9,978 nt of DNA from an uncultured Acidobacteriota bacterium (GCA_903832475.1 CAILBQ010000440.1:1-9978), one strand, 5' to 3'; shown: positions 1 to 7,624, numbered from the stretch's first letter. The notes: generated by a model not told the origin, from the sequence alone. Numbers and translations are program-made.

Positions 1-522
1 CTCGATGACGTCGACGAACTGCCAGGGGATGCCGCGGGAGGTGAAGCGGCGGGAGAGCGATTCGAGGGCCTGTCGGGGGAGGACGCCCTTGAAGATGCGT
101 TCGACGGCGCCGCGCAGGCCGACCTCGACTTCCGAGACGCGGAGCAGATGGACGGAGCCGTGGCCCAGCCACTCGAGGGCAACGTCGTTGACGCGGACCA
201 CCTTTCGGCCGTGGATATCGATGATCTGGCGGTCGATCAGGTCCTGCTGGAGGAAGAGGTAATTCTCATCGCCTTTGAGGGGGCTGAGGGCGCCGGGAGA
301 GCGGAGTTCGAGGGTGCCGGCGGGGGTTTCCATGACCTGATTGGAAGGGACGATCTGCAGGCCCTGGCGGGTCTTGAGTACCAGGCCAGCGACGCGTCCG
401 GCTTCGGCTCCGGTAGCTACGGCGATGTCTTTGAGTTTGCCGCGGACGTTGCCCTGGGCGTCGGTGACAGGAGTGCCGAGCATGGCGGTGAGGCTGACGC
501 GGGATGTGGTGCGGGGGCGCAT
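1..522 (-). CDS. PRC-barrel-containing protein, probably MgtE-N/CBS-type (3' end outside window)
   Basis: The frame is open on the minus strand from an ATG at 522 to the window edge, giving 174 residues with no stop, so the C-terminus is missing. Two PRC-barrel-like beta-rich units are visible. Unit one is about residues 9-72 (AMLGTPVTDAQGNVRGKLKD, then GRVAGLVLKT and IVPSNQV). Unit two is about residues 92-138 (QDLIDRQIIDIHGRKVVRVN, then LLRVSEVEVGLRG). The stretch after it, ending GIPWQFVDVIE, resembles the lead into the MgtE intracellular N domain. In Acidobacteriota and Actinobacteria, proteins with this layout usually continue into MgtE-N and CBS domains and often sit beside an NRAMP-type metal transporter; that is family knowledge, not seen here. 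No clear Shine-Dalgarno precedes 522. An internal ATG at 483 would cut into the first barrel. The opposite strand shows a long open frame that is only its shadow. Confidence 0.7.
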   Translation of the reverse strand, partial: MRPRTTSRVSLTAMLGTPVTDAQGNVRGKLKDIAVATGAEAGRVAGLVLKTRQGLQIVPSNQVMETPAGTLELRSPGALSPLKGDENYLFLQQDLIDRQIIDIHGRKVVRVNDVALEWLGHGSVHLLRVSEVEVGLRGAVERIFKGVLPRQALESLSRRFTSRGIPWQFVDVIE

Positions 523-609
523 GGGTAATGGACGCGAATGCAGGCAGGTTGAGTGTAGCTGAAGTCGTCCGCGATGGCGACTGCTGCAATTAGTGAGTCT
601 TGGTCTCTA

Positions 610-1977
610 TCAGATTTGGCCGGGGTGTTCGAAACCTTGATCTTGCAGCGAATGTTGATCCGGATAGAGCTGTGCGCCCAGGATGTAAACGCAGCCAATC
701 ATCACCTGAGTCGACGTCATCGTGGCGGCCCTGGTGAAGTCCTGCATTCCCTGCGCGAAAAGAATGAAGGACAAGGGGATGACATGAGGCGAAGTGCCCG
801 ACCTCACGATTCGGACTGCCAGGAAAAATACTCCGAAGAGGAAGCCAATACGCAAGGAAACATAGGTAAGGCCTACAGGGGTTCCAAGCTCCATCACATT
901 TCGGACGATGTCCTGCTCAGAAAGCTCGTAGGTGAAGTTGTAGGAGTTGACATTGCCGAAGTGCGATGCATCTACGCCCATACCAATGCCTGCGCCGATC
1001 AAGCTGAACTTGGGCTCGGTGATCCAGGTGTAGAAAATGTTAATGACACGGCTTTTGCCTTCCGCGGCGCCACTCTCGCCGGTGAGGCGATCACGAAGTG
1101 TGCTGAACTCCACAGGAGAGATGAAATAGGTGGCGGCGCCGGCAACGGGCAGCAAAAGACAGAAACCGAGAATAGCTGCGATCGACCGTCCTGAACCGAG
1201 CATTCCTGCGGCGAGCAACGCGCCGAGCAGTGCAATCACGACCAAGAGAATGATCGATCTGGACCCGCTGATCAGAGACGACAGTACAAGTCCGAAAGTG
1301 CAGGCGCTGAGGAGCCAGGTGCTTTGAATGACCCGCCTGTTCTTGGGCAGAAGCCATTCTCCCAGGCACAGGGCCATGGCCGTGCTGATCCAGATGGCAA
1401 AGAAAGCGACGAAGTTGAAGGTGCCGGAGACGCGCGCGACTTCAACGCCAGGCAAGCCGAATGCATCTCCTTCGGAGGTGCGATTTACAAAGGCGTTTTT
1501 TGGGGAAAGAGCCTGGGCGATCACCAGCAGTGTCATGGGCAGGCTGAGCCACATGTTCCAGCGGATGAAATCGCGTCGATATTTTTCAGTCAGGCAAAGT
1601 GGGAATACGACCAGCATGGGCAGGTAATACAGGTAGTGATGAAAGCCGACAATCGCGACGAGGACGGTATTGGTCGAATTTATGACCTGGAACAGCCCCT
1701 GGAGCACCAGGATGACGGACAGCAGCAAGCTGCCGACCAGGATCAACCCGCGCGTGAAAAGCCCTGACCAGAGCGCGTAGAGATAGGCCGCCGTGATGGG
1801 GACATCTTGAAACAGATAGAGGATGGCGACGTGAGGGAAGATCCATTTGCGCACGGCGCCGGTAAAGAGAATGCACCAGAAAGAGGCAAAGTAGAGTGCA
1901 GCCATTCTGCGAACGCGAAGAGCGTCGTAGGGGTTGAAGAGAGTGGCTGTTTCCACTGCTTGGAATGTTGTTGCCAA
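610..1977 (-). CDS. O-antigen ligase/polymerase-like polytopic membrane protein
   Basis: This 455-residue protein is mostly hydrophobic, with about ten to twelve membrane segments between residues 25 and 435. Its pattern fits the O-antigen ligase/Wzy (Wzy_C-like) families, which join or polymerise lipid-linked polysaccharide repeats on the periplasmic side of the inner membrane. Supporting features are the RVSGTFNF stretch (182-189), an ISGSRS turn (236-241), a large hydrophilic loop (about 290-360) with GAGIGMG (328-334), and ELSEQDIVRNVMELG (351-365), in the place where ligases carry their conserved loop motif ending in E-x-G. The start is TTG at 1977, with AGGAG about 11 bases upstream; no ATG fits upstream. 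The end matches the usual loss of hydrophobicity after the last helix. The downstream gene on the same strand starts 87 bp away and is unrelated. Ligase and polymerase cannot be told apart from this sequence, and the substrate is unknown. Confidence 0.7.
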   Translation of the reverse strand: MATTFQAVETATLFNPYDALRVRRMAALYFASFWCILFTGAVRKWIFPHVAILYLFQDVPITAAYLYALWSGLFTRGLILVGSLLLSVILVLQGLFQVINSTNTVLVAIVGFHHYLYYLPMLVVFPLCLTEKYRRDFIRWNMWLSLPMTLLVIAQALSPKNAFVNRTSEGDAFGLPGVEVARVSGTFNFVAFFAIWISTAMALCLGEWLLPKNRRVIQSTWLLSACTFGLVLSSLISGSRSIILLVVIALLGALLAAGMLGSGRSIAAILGFCLLLPVAGAATYFISPVEFSTLRDRLTGESGAAEGKSRVINIFYTWITEPKFSLIGAGIGMGVDASHFGNVNSYNFTYELSEQDIVRNVMELGTPVGLTYVSLRIGFLFGVFFLAVRIVRSGTSPHVIPLSFILFAQGMQDFTRAATMTSTQVMIGCVYILGAQLYPDQHSLQDQGFEHPGQI

Positions 1978-2334
1978 GTCCGCGCTATCTCCTATGCTTT
2001 GCAGAAGCGTTCAATTTGAGTCGCCCGAGGGCAAAGGGGAAGCTGACCGCCAAATTGAGTGTGTCCTAGCCGGACCTCAGAGCCCCATGGGGCAACAGGA
2101 AGGGCTGGCCACATCGCCGGAGCAGAGCCTGCATGCGTTGGGCTTGATTGTTCGCGCCTGTCGCTGGTGGCGTCGTGAGAATGCATCGGGAAACGGGCCG
2201 TGATCGGAGCGAAGAGGTCGGCCAGACCGAGCGCAAGCCCGGAGTCGATCCCGCGAGCAGCGATTTCATGGTCCATCCAACGACTGGCACTCATACTTCG
2301 GATGTCAATCCTCTTGACGGAATGGTCACTACGC

Positions 2335-2364
2335 TTGCAAAGAGACAAGTGCAGTCTCTATTAG
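2335..2364 (+). promoter_or_regulatory. Candidate promoter with an inverted repeat in its spacer
   Basis: TTGCAA (2335-2340) and TATTAG (2359-2364) are separated by 18 bases; each matches the sigma-70 consensus at four of six positions. Between them is a perfect inverted repeat, AGAGAC (2341-2346), seven bases, GTCTCT (2354-2359). A repeat in this place could be an operator. The boxes are weak and the next plus-strand start is almost 200 bases away, so this is a low-confidence call. Confidence 0.25.
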
Positions 2365-2435
2365 ACTATACCGGGCTGCAACGCATGCGGCTGCACTCCC
2401 GCCAAGCGACGAGATGGCCGATCTCACCCTCCCTT

Positions 2436-2441
2436 TATAAT
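2436..2441 (+). promoter_or_regulatory. Consensus -10 box (TATAAT) upstream of the acyltransferase
   Basis: TATAAT at 2436-2441 is an exact -10 consensus in a GC-rich region. No convincing -35 lies 16-18 bases upstream and there is no extended TGn, so an activator or another sigma factor would be needed. Transcription from here would give a leader of about 110 bases before the TTG start at 2561. Confidence 0.35.
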
Positions 2442-2560
2442 GAAAACGAGATATCCGGAGTGGGGATGCGACCCGATCGCATCCGCCCGCTTGTCTTCAC
2501 CTGACTCTACGCCGCTCTCCAACCCAGTGCGAGGAGCCCCCTCGGGAAACGAGAACTTTT

Positions 2561-3694
2561 TTGTCAGAAGCCGCCCCGCAGAACGGCCAGATCCGAGGTC
2601 ATGTCCCGGCCCTGGATGGCGTTCGAGGTATCGCAGCCGCGACCGTGTTTGTCTATCACTACGGCGGAGGAGCGCAATCGAGCATCCTGCCGATTCGGAT
2701 CGTTGGCACCATCATTCATTTTGGCTGGGCCGGGGTTTCACTTTTCTTCGTTCTTTCGGGCTTCTTGATCAGCGGAATTTTGTGGCAGGGTTTCAGTAAG
2801 CCGGACTGGTGGAAGCGTTTTTATGCACGCCGCTCTTTGCGGATTTTCCCTCTTTACTATTTAGCTATTCTGATTGCCTTCGTCGCCGGCGTGGCCCTGG
2901 GGGCATCGCCAAGCCAGTACACCCCGCTGTGGATTTATGTCCTGTACCTGGGAAACTTCCCTCCCCTGGCAGAACAGACCGCCCATTTGCCCACCAGCTT
3001 GCATCTTGGCCATTTCTGGAGCCTGGCCGTAGAGGAGCAGTTTTACCTGATCTGGCCGTTTGTGCTGGGCGTTTTCGCGGGCAGACGTCGCAGCGCCATG
3101 CGCATGATCGTGTTTTTGTGGGCGGCATCGTTTGTGTTTCGCTGCGTCATGCAGACATGGAACCCGCCGGGCGACTGGAATGGCCTTTTTCTTTTTAGCC
3201 GGGCCGGCGAACTGCTGGCCGGGGCTTACCTGGCCATGGCGTTTCGCGGAGACGACCAAGAACGAAATCGCGTGTTTGCCTGGGCTCCGTGGACCTTTTT
3301 CGGTTCAGCGCTGCTGATCGTCGGGATTTCTTTTTATGCGGGCACTCCGCAATTCGAACCGCCGCTGATGCCCACGATCGGGATATCCCTTTGCAGCATT
3401 TTTTTCGCCAGCATGGTTGCGCTTACCTTTCGGCCGGGAATCCTGCAGAGATTTTTCGAGAACGGCTTTCTGCGCTGGCTGGGCAAGATCAGCTATGGCA
3501 TTTACGTGTACCATCTGCTGCTGCATGACGGGTTCGTGTGGATTGTGAACCGCATCGCTCCGCATGCCAGCTATAACCTGCACCTGGTGCTGATTTTTGG
3601 GGTTGCCGCGGTGCTGACTCTGGCCATTGCTTCACTCTCCTTCTACACCTATGAATCGGCTTTCCTCCGCTTGAAGGAGCGGGTGGCCCATTGA
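2561..3694 (+). CDS. Acyltransferase-3 family membrane protein (OafA/YrhL-like)
   Basis: This 377-residue protein belongs to the acyltransferase-3 family, inner-membrane enzymes that move acyl groups (often acetyl) onto sugars of O-antigen, exopolysaccharide, peptidoglycan or small molecules. The family signature is visible in order: PALDGVRGIAA (16-26), a likely catalytic-region His at 33 in YHY, GVSLFFVLSGFLIS (58-71), RRSLRIFPLYY (90-100), FWSLAVEEQFYLIWP (152-166) and GKISYGIYVYH (308-318). About ten hydrophobic segments follow the usual spacing, and the length is typical for a stand-alone enzyme without a C-terminal SGNH domain. The start is TTG at 2561; the next in-frame candidate (GTG in the YHY region) would remove the essential N-terminal motif. 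GAGGAG lies 25 bases upstream, so the ribosome site is poor. The broken GNAT gene follows 54 bases after its stop and may be cotranscribed. Its divergent neighbour, a ligase-like protein, suggests a role in surface polysaccharide decoration, but the acceptor is unknown. Confidence 0.88.
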   Translation: MSEAAPQNGQIRGHVPALDGVRGIAAATVFVYHYGGGAQSSILPIRIVGTIIHFGWAGVSLFFVLSGFLISGILWQGFSKPDWWKRFYARRSLRIFPLYYLAILIAFVAGVALGASPSQYTPLWIYVLYLGNFPPLAEQTAHLPTSLHLGHFWSLAVEEQFYLIWPFVLGVFAGRRRSAMRMIVFLWAASFVFRCVMQTWNPPGDWNGLFLFSRAGELLAGAYLAMAFRGDDQERNRVFAWAPWTFFGSALLIVGISFYAGTPQFEPPLMPTIGISLCSIFFASMVALTFRPGILQRFFENGFLRWLGKISYGIYVYHLLLHDGFVWIVNRIAPHASYNLHLVLIFGVAAVLTLAIASLSFYTYESAFLRLKERVAH

Positions 3695-3748
3695 GCGCGC
3701 CGAGCGACTCCGGAAAAGGACGCGGCTCAGGGAGCTGGAAAGGATGGA

Positions 3749-4262
3749 ATGTTGGACGCAAGTAACACGCAACGCAGCGGCGGGAAGGGGCCAGCCATTC
3801 AATTCCGCGAGTTACGGATGGGCGAAGACGGAGCCGCGTTCAAGACACTGAACGAGGAGTGGATTTCGCGCTACTTTGTGCTGGAATCGAAAGACCGGGA
3901 GACGCTGGGCGATCCGGAAGGCACGATTTTGCGCAAGGGCGGCAAGGTAATTTTCGCGGAGTCAGGGGGGCAGACGGTGGGTTGCGTCGCGCTGATTCCG
4001 ATGGGGGGGCGGCGTATATGAGTTGTCGAAAATGGCGGTTTCGCCGGCGATCCGCGGGCAAGGGGTGGGACGCAAGCTGCTGGAGTATGCGATCGCGCAG
4101 GCGCGTGCGCTGGGAGCAACATCGCTGTTCCTGGGGAGCAATTCAGTGTTGAAAAATGCTGTGCACTTGTATGAGTCGGTGGGGTTCACGCATGTGCCGG
4201 CGGAGAAGCTGCCGGATATGCACTACGCGCGGGCGGATGTGTTTATGGAGATGGGGCTGTAG
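3749..4262 (+). pseudogene. GNAT family N-acetyltransferase, frameshifted at a G7 run
   Basis: Two abutting frames together encode one GNAT fold. The first (3749-4021) reads from ATG through EESGGQ-like beta strands to VGCVALIPMGG, then goes out of frame and stops at TGA. The second supplies ELSKMAVSPAIRGQGVGRKL, where RGQGVG is the acetyl-CoA-binding motif A, and then NAVHLYESVGFTHVP, the usual motif B. The break is at seven consecutive G (4003-4009): with six, the reading is MGGGVYELSKMAVSP, exactly the expected strand beta4 to helix alpha3 join. The total span is 514 bases, one more than 171 codons, as expected for a single inserted base. The start has a good ribosome site (AAGGA at 3739-3743). 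The rest of the gene looks intact, so the lesion is recent, an assembly error, or a slippery site. GNAT enzymes acetylate amines using acetyl-CoA; the substrate is not predictable here. Confidence 0.85.
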
Positions 4263-4364
4263 CAGCCCACGCTCTGGTATGCCGCAGGCAAATGCTTCCT
4301 CGGCCAGAGGATGAATGACTCGCGACCTCACTCTTTTGGGGCATGGGGGGTCTTAGGCAGGATC

Positions 4365-4386
4365 CTTTTAAAAGCATTCTCAGAAT
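4365..4386. promoter_or_regulatory. Two adjacent palindromes, candidate operator
   Basis: CTTTTAAAAG (4365-4374) is a perfect 10-bp palindrome. One base later comes ATTCT-C-AGAAT (4376-4386), a perfect palindrome about a central C. The second covers the proposed -35 box of the OmpA-family gene, the usual place for a repressor site. Short AT-rich palindromes do occur by chance, so this is suggestive only. Confidence 0.3.
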
Positions 4387-4405
4387 TCCGCACCAGGGAT
4401 ATACA
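4377..4405 (+). promoter_or_regulatory. Candidate sigma-70 promoter of the OmpA-family gene
   Basis: TTCTCA (4377-4382) and TATACA (4400-4405) are 17 bases apart; they match the consensus at four and five of six positions. Transcription would begin near 4412, immediately before the GGAGG ribosome site at 4413-4417, giving a very short leader. Confidence 0.4.
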
Positions 4406-4424
4406 CTCGTGCGGAGGTGCGACC

Positions 4425-5408
4425 ATGCCTAAACGAACTCTCATGCTTTCGGCGCTTGCGGTGATGTTAACAACCGCCGCTCTTGCTGCGGATGTCCCCG
4501 GCTCGAACGACCCGCCGGGAATGAAGCGTTACGAAGGCAGCGAAATTATCGGGTACAGGGCGCCAAGGTTCGACGAGTTTCTGCTGCCGCTGGGCAAACC
4601 GACGTCGCAAGATCCTGCGAACTATGCGAAAAGCCTCAAGGTGGAGGGTCTGGTGAGCAGGTACACCTATGCTGCTCCGGAGGGCAGAACTCCCACCGAG
4701 CTTCTCCGCAACTACAAGCTCGAATTTCAACGGCTTGGCCTGGTGACACTCTACGAAAAAGGGACGAGCGATACCGGCTGGTTTGGCCCGACTTTCCGCA
4801 ACATTGCGGTGGAAGACAAGATCGGCGACATTCTGGCCTACAACGAAGCGCAGGAACGCGTGCTGGTGGGCAAGTCGAAAGATGCTTCGCCAACCTATTA
4901 TTACGTTTTTGTGACCTCCTTTCGGGACGGAAATATGCCGGATCGGCTGCGGCCGGTGGTGACCAAGGATCGCGCGCTGGCGGAGATAGTGGTGGTAACA
5001 CCCGAGCAGATGGAAACCAAGATGACGTTTGTGAATGCGGGCGAGATGTCGCGTTCACTGGCGGATTCGGGCAAGATTGCGCTGTACGGTATTTATTTCG
5101 ACACAGACAAAGACAGCTTGAGGCCTGACTCACAGGCTACGTTGCAGGAGATTGCGAAACTACTCGGCGCCAATCGCAGCCTTCGCGTTTCGGTGGTGGG
5201 GCATACGGACAACCAGGGCAAGCCCGACTACAACCTTGATTTAAGCCGGCGCAGGGCAGCGTCCGTGGTGCGCGAACTGACGACGAAATACGGGATTGCG
5301 GCGGATCGGCTGAGCTCGTTCGGCTGCGGTTTTTACGCTCCTGTCGGATCGAATGATACGGAGGAAGGCAAAGCGAAGAACCGGCGCGTGGAGTTGGTGA
5401 AGTGGTAG
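4425..5408 (+). CDS. Secreted OmpA-family protein with DUF4892-like N-terminal region
   Basis: The protein has 327 residues. A Sec signal peptide is clear: basic MPKR, a hydrophobic core, and a likely cleavage after A21 (TTAALA/ADVPG). Residues about 45-200 form a domain resembling DUF4892 (VSRYTYAAPEGRTPTELLRN and later TYYYVFVTSF), a family often fused to OmpA domains. Residues about 215-327 are an OmpA C-terminal domain that binds diaminopimelate in peptidoglycan: YFDTDKDSLRPDS (224-236), GHTDNQG with H260 and D262, LSRRRAASV (273-281) with the conserved Arg, and NRRVEL near the end. There is no lipobox, so it is probably periplasmic or outer-membrane associated and wall-bound. The frame extends upstream to 4311, but the ATG at 4425 has GGAGG seven bases before it and begins the signal peptide. 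A promoter is proposed just upstream. The gene is convergent with the CHASE2 gene; a functional link to the second OmpA-type protein at 7625-8266 is possible but unproven. Confidence 0.88.
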   Translation: MPKRTLMLSALAVMLTTAALAADVPGSNDPPGMKRYEGSEIIGYRAPRFDEFLLPLGKPTSQDPANYAKSLKVEGLVSRYTYAAPEGRTPTELLRNYKLEFQRLGLVTLYEKGTSDTGWFGPTFRNIAVEDKIGDILAYNEAQERVLVGKSKDASPTYYYVFVTSFRDGNMPDRLRPVVTKDRALAEIVVVTPEQMETKMTFVNAGEMSRSLADSGKIALYGIYFDTDKDSLRPDSQATLQEIAKLLGANRSLRVSVVGHTDNQGKPDYNLDLSRRRAASVVRELTTKYGIAADRLSSFGCGFYAPVGSNDTEEGKAKNRRVELVKW

Positions 5409-5578
5409 GGTGCCAGCTTTCTTCGGCCTACGGGCTTCATCGCACGTGGGGCCATTAGGCAAGCCATTCCCATAAAATACGGGGAAGCGATCCTGGCAAG
5501 AATTGCTGATCGATCGACAGAGAGTTCGGGCAGGACACCTGACTTCTCACAGATCGAAAACGGCCCACCTTGTACCAA

Positions 5579-5612
5579 GCGCGGGCGGATGAGTTGATAG
5601 GAATGGGGCTGC
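5579..5612 (+). repeat. Echo of the GNAT gene 3' end
   Basis: These 34 bases match 4227-4260, the end of the GNAT gene, at 28 positions without gaps. Both contain GCGCGGGCGGATG at the left and ATGGGGCTG at the right. In the matching frame they read ARADELIGMGL here and ARADVFMEMGL in the GNAT gene, and this frame also ends soon after (TGA at 5618-5620). The frame is open only from 5543, and I see no other GNAT motif before it. It may be a remnant of a duplicated GNAT copy, or a chance match. Confidence 0.35.
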
Positions 5613-5653
5613 GGGACTGAAGCATGCCTCTTCCGTCCAAACGAGGTGGCGTG

Positions 5654-7609
5654 TCAGTCCAAGACGATCGGGAAGTCCACCTGATCCTCACACGCAAGTT
5701 TGATTTGCTGAATCGCTCCCTCGACCTGGATGAAGGCGTCAACGACTGCTGGATCGAATTGCGTGCCACTGTTCTCTGCGATGTATTCGATGGCACTCAG
5801 ATGGGTGACGGGCGCCTTGTACACACGTTTCGAAACCAGCGCGTCGTAGACATCCGCCACGGCCACGATGCGCCCCACCGCTGGAATTTTATTGCCGCTG
5901 AGGCCCTGCGGATATCCTTTGCCGTCCCATCGCTCATGGTGGGTGAGGATAATATCGGTGGCCATGCGCAAGGTTGTTTGATCCTTCATTCCGGAGCTGC
6001 GTGCTGCGTCCAGAAACACTTTTCCGAGACTGCTGACATGGGTCTTGATGATTTCAAACTCTTCCGGGGTGAGGCGCTCGGGTTTGCGAAGAATGCTGCC
6101 GGGGACAGACACTTTGCCGATGTCGTGGATGGGAACTAATTCGTAGATAAGCTGGATTGATTTCGGCTTCAAGTGACGACGGAATTCGGGATGAGAGGCG
6201 AGGGCTTCGCAAAGGAGTTTTGCGTAGCGTTGAACTCTGATCACGTGCGCGCCGGTTTCCAAGTCGTGAATCCTGGTGAGCGACGTGAGTGCACCGACAA
6301 TGAATTTGCGTGTGGTTGCCAGTTGCTTTTCCCATCGTCGTTTTTCCGTGGATACCCTCCAAATGGTGAGAGCCGCCAGATTTCCCAACAGCACCAGGGT
6401 GGCGGGGAAGGGCGAGAAGAGGATGTGCGTGCTGGCGAGCAGGATGGCGCAACCCGTCCAAGTTGCAGCGACCAGGGAGAGGACCAGCGGCGCAGCCCAG
6501 ACTGCATCGAGTCGACTCATGATCAAGCCGCTGACGGCCGACATCAGCAGCAGGAAGAGCAACTCTCCGCTCAGTGCTGCTCTCGGGATGCGGAGCGGGT
6601 CGTCCTGGATGAGATTGTCCATGGCGGTAGCCTGAACCTCGTATCCGGGGAAAGAAGGATCGAGCGGCGTTGCGACCGTATCCTGAAGACCCATGGCGCT
6701 GACCCCAACCACAACGACCTTGCCGCGCAGAGCTTCTGGCGGAGCTTTGCCGGCGAGAACGGCGGCTGCTGAAACATGGGGAATTGTCCCCGAGGTTCCG
6801 CGGTAACGCAGCAGCAAGTCGCTCTTGCTGTCGACCGGAACAACGGTGTTCTGAAGGCGTATGGAAGCAGCACCAGAGGAATTCGTATTCAGCTGCACGA
6901 GATCGATATGACGGTAGGTCATATAGGCCGACAAGGCCAGGCTCGGGTACATCCCCGACTGGAACTGAGCAATCAAGGGGACTCTCCGGAGAAGGCCGTC
7001 GCGATCGGGAGAGGCATTGAAGAACCCCACTCCGAGTGAAGCCTGGGACAGCAAGTCGAGACTGCAGGTAGCCCCGGAGGCGGTAAAGAACGCCGGGCTG
7101 TTGGCTCGGTCAGATTCCACCGATGCAAATGCCAGGGGGCGCAAAGCGCAATGCTGGCTTTCGGCAGGGCCGGGAGGAAATCTCAGCAAGAATCCTGTGA
7201 CGAAGCGGCCACCCCGGAGTGTCGCTACAAGCTGGTCGTCATTGGTGTGGATCACATTGGAAGGGCCATGCGATGCTCGCGCGGCCGAGGTTTCGGATGG
7301 GAAAGGAGGGGCGGGGATGCCGAGGTCAGGCTCAGGGAAGACCATGTCCACAACGACGGTATCGGCGCCGGCTTGTTGAATTTCTCTGAGCAGCCGGCTG
7401 AGTTGATCGCGCGGCCAGGGCCAGCGGCCAAATTGAGAGAGGCTCTGATCGTCAATCTCAACAATTGCGACGCTGCCCGACGGGTTCCCCTTGTCTACCC
7501 AGGCAGTCAATAGATCCTTGGACTTTTGATCCCAATTGGAGAAGAAGATCGGCTGGAAAACTATCAAGAAAGCCGCGCACGCGAGCACGGCCGCTGTGAT
7601 GGTCTTCAT
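5654..7609 (-). CDS. CHASE2 sensor with HD-GYP c-di-GMP phosphodiesterase domain
   Basis: The protein has 651 residues. A membrane anchor (about 5-24) leads into a periplasmic CHASE2 domain (about 30-340) with VAIVEIDDQSLSQFGRWPWP (47-66), a GADTVVVDMVFPEPD strand (81-95) and GKVVVVGVSAMGLQDTVATP (296-315). Three helices follow (about 346-365, 370-392, 396-417), then a short charged linker and a cytoplasmic HD-GYP domain (about 435-635). HD-GYP proteins hydrolyse cyclic di-GMP. The ligand set looks complete: E451 and H455 in ETGAHVIRV, H495-D496 in PIHDIGKV, H524, H557-H558 in HHERWDGKGYP, and D586 in VADVYDAL; GYP is at 565-567. An active enzyme is therefore expected. CHASE2 more often feeds cyclases or kinases, so this output is less usual. 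It starts at ATG 7609, with AAGGAG overlapping the stop of the upstream lipoprotein gene; the two stop and start 14-15 bases apart, so translation is probably coupled. Confidence 0.92.
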   Translation of the reverse strand: MKTITAAVLACAAFLIVFQPIFFSNWDQKSKDLLTAWVDKGNPSGSVAIVEIDDQSLSQFGRWPWPRDQLSRLLREIQQAGADTVVVDMVFPEPDLGIPAPPFPSETSAARASHGPSNVIHTNDDQLVATLRGGRFVTGFLLRFPPGPAESQHCALRPLAFASVESDRANSPAFFTASGATCSLDLLSQASLGVGFFNASPDRDGLLRRVPLIAQFQSGMYPSLALSAYMTYRHIDLVQLNTNSSGAASIRLQNTVVPVDSKSDLLLRYRGTSGTIPHVSAAAVLAGKAPPEALRGKVVVVGVSAMGLQDTVATPLDPSFPGYEVQATAMDNLIQDDPLRIPRAALSGELLFLLLMSAVSGLIMSRLDAVWAAPLVLSLVAATWTGCAILLASTHILFSPFPATLVLLGNLAALTIWRVSTEKRRWEKQLATTRKFIVGALTSLTRIHDLETGAHVIRVQRYAKLLCEALASHPEFRRHLKPKSIQLIYELVPIHDIGKVSVPGSILRKPERLTPEEFEIIKTHVSSLGKVFLDAARSSGMKDQTTLRMATDIILTHHERWDGKGYPQGLSGNKIPAVGRIVAVADVYDALVSKRVYKAPVTHLSAIEYIAENSGTQFDPAVVDAFIQVEGAIQQIKLACEDQVDFPIVLD

Positions 7610-7624
7610 CTGGCTCGCGACTCC

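Larger units (their letters stand above)
1978..2560. other. 583-bp divergent intergenic region
   Basis: The gap separates the minus-strand ligase-like gene from the plus-strand acyltransferase. Several open frames of 70-118 codons cross it on both strands (for example 1992-2348 minus and 2148-2504 plus), but none has a recognisable domain, a good ribosome site or convincing protein composition. It holds two promoter-like elements and one inverted repeat (listed separately), all in its right half and pointing towards the acyltransferase. A CGCATGCG palindrome at 2382-2389 is flanked by direct repeats GGCTGCA (2374-2380 and 2389-2395). I recognise no gene remnant or RNA. Confidence 0.5.

Noticed and set aside
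148..528. Plus-strand frame of 126 codons at the left edge, rich in Gly, Ala, Asp and Glu
   Set aside because: Its composition is the typical reverse image of a GC-rich gene; the minus strand encodes recognisable PRC-barrel motifs.
574..1194. Plus-strand frame of 206 codons
   Set aside because: It lies antisense to the membrane protein at 610-1977, with no membrane pattern, motif or ribosome site.
1992..2348. 118-codon minus-strand frame, and an overlapping 118-codon plus-strand frame at 2148-2504
   Set aside because: Neither has a recognisable domain, a ribosome site or a plausible protein composition.
2131..2388. 10-bp inverted repeat GCATGCGTTG (2131-2140) and CAACGCATGC (2379-2388), considered as ends of a small mobile element
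   Set aside because: The match does not extend beyond ten bases, there is no target duplication, and nothing transposase-like lies between.
4272..4309. Inverted repeat CTCTGG / CCAGAG after the GNAT gene, considered as a terminator
   Set aside because: The stem is only six pairs around a 26-base loop, with no T run after it.
5624..6139. Plus-strand frame of 171 codons inside the HD-GYP region
   Set aside because: It is the antisense shadow of the catalytic domain, whose motifs on the minus strand are unambiguous.
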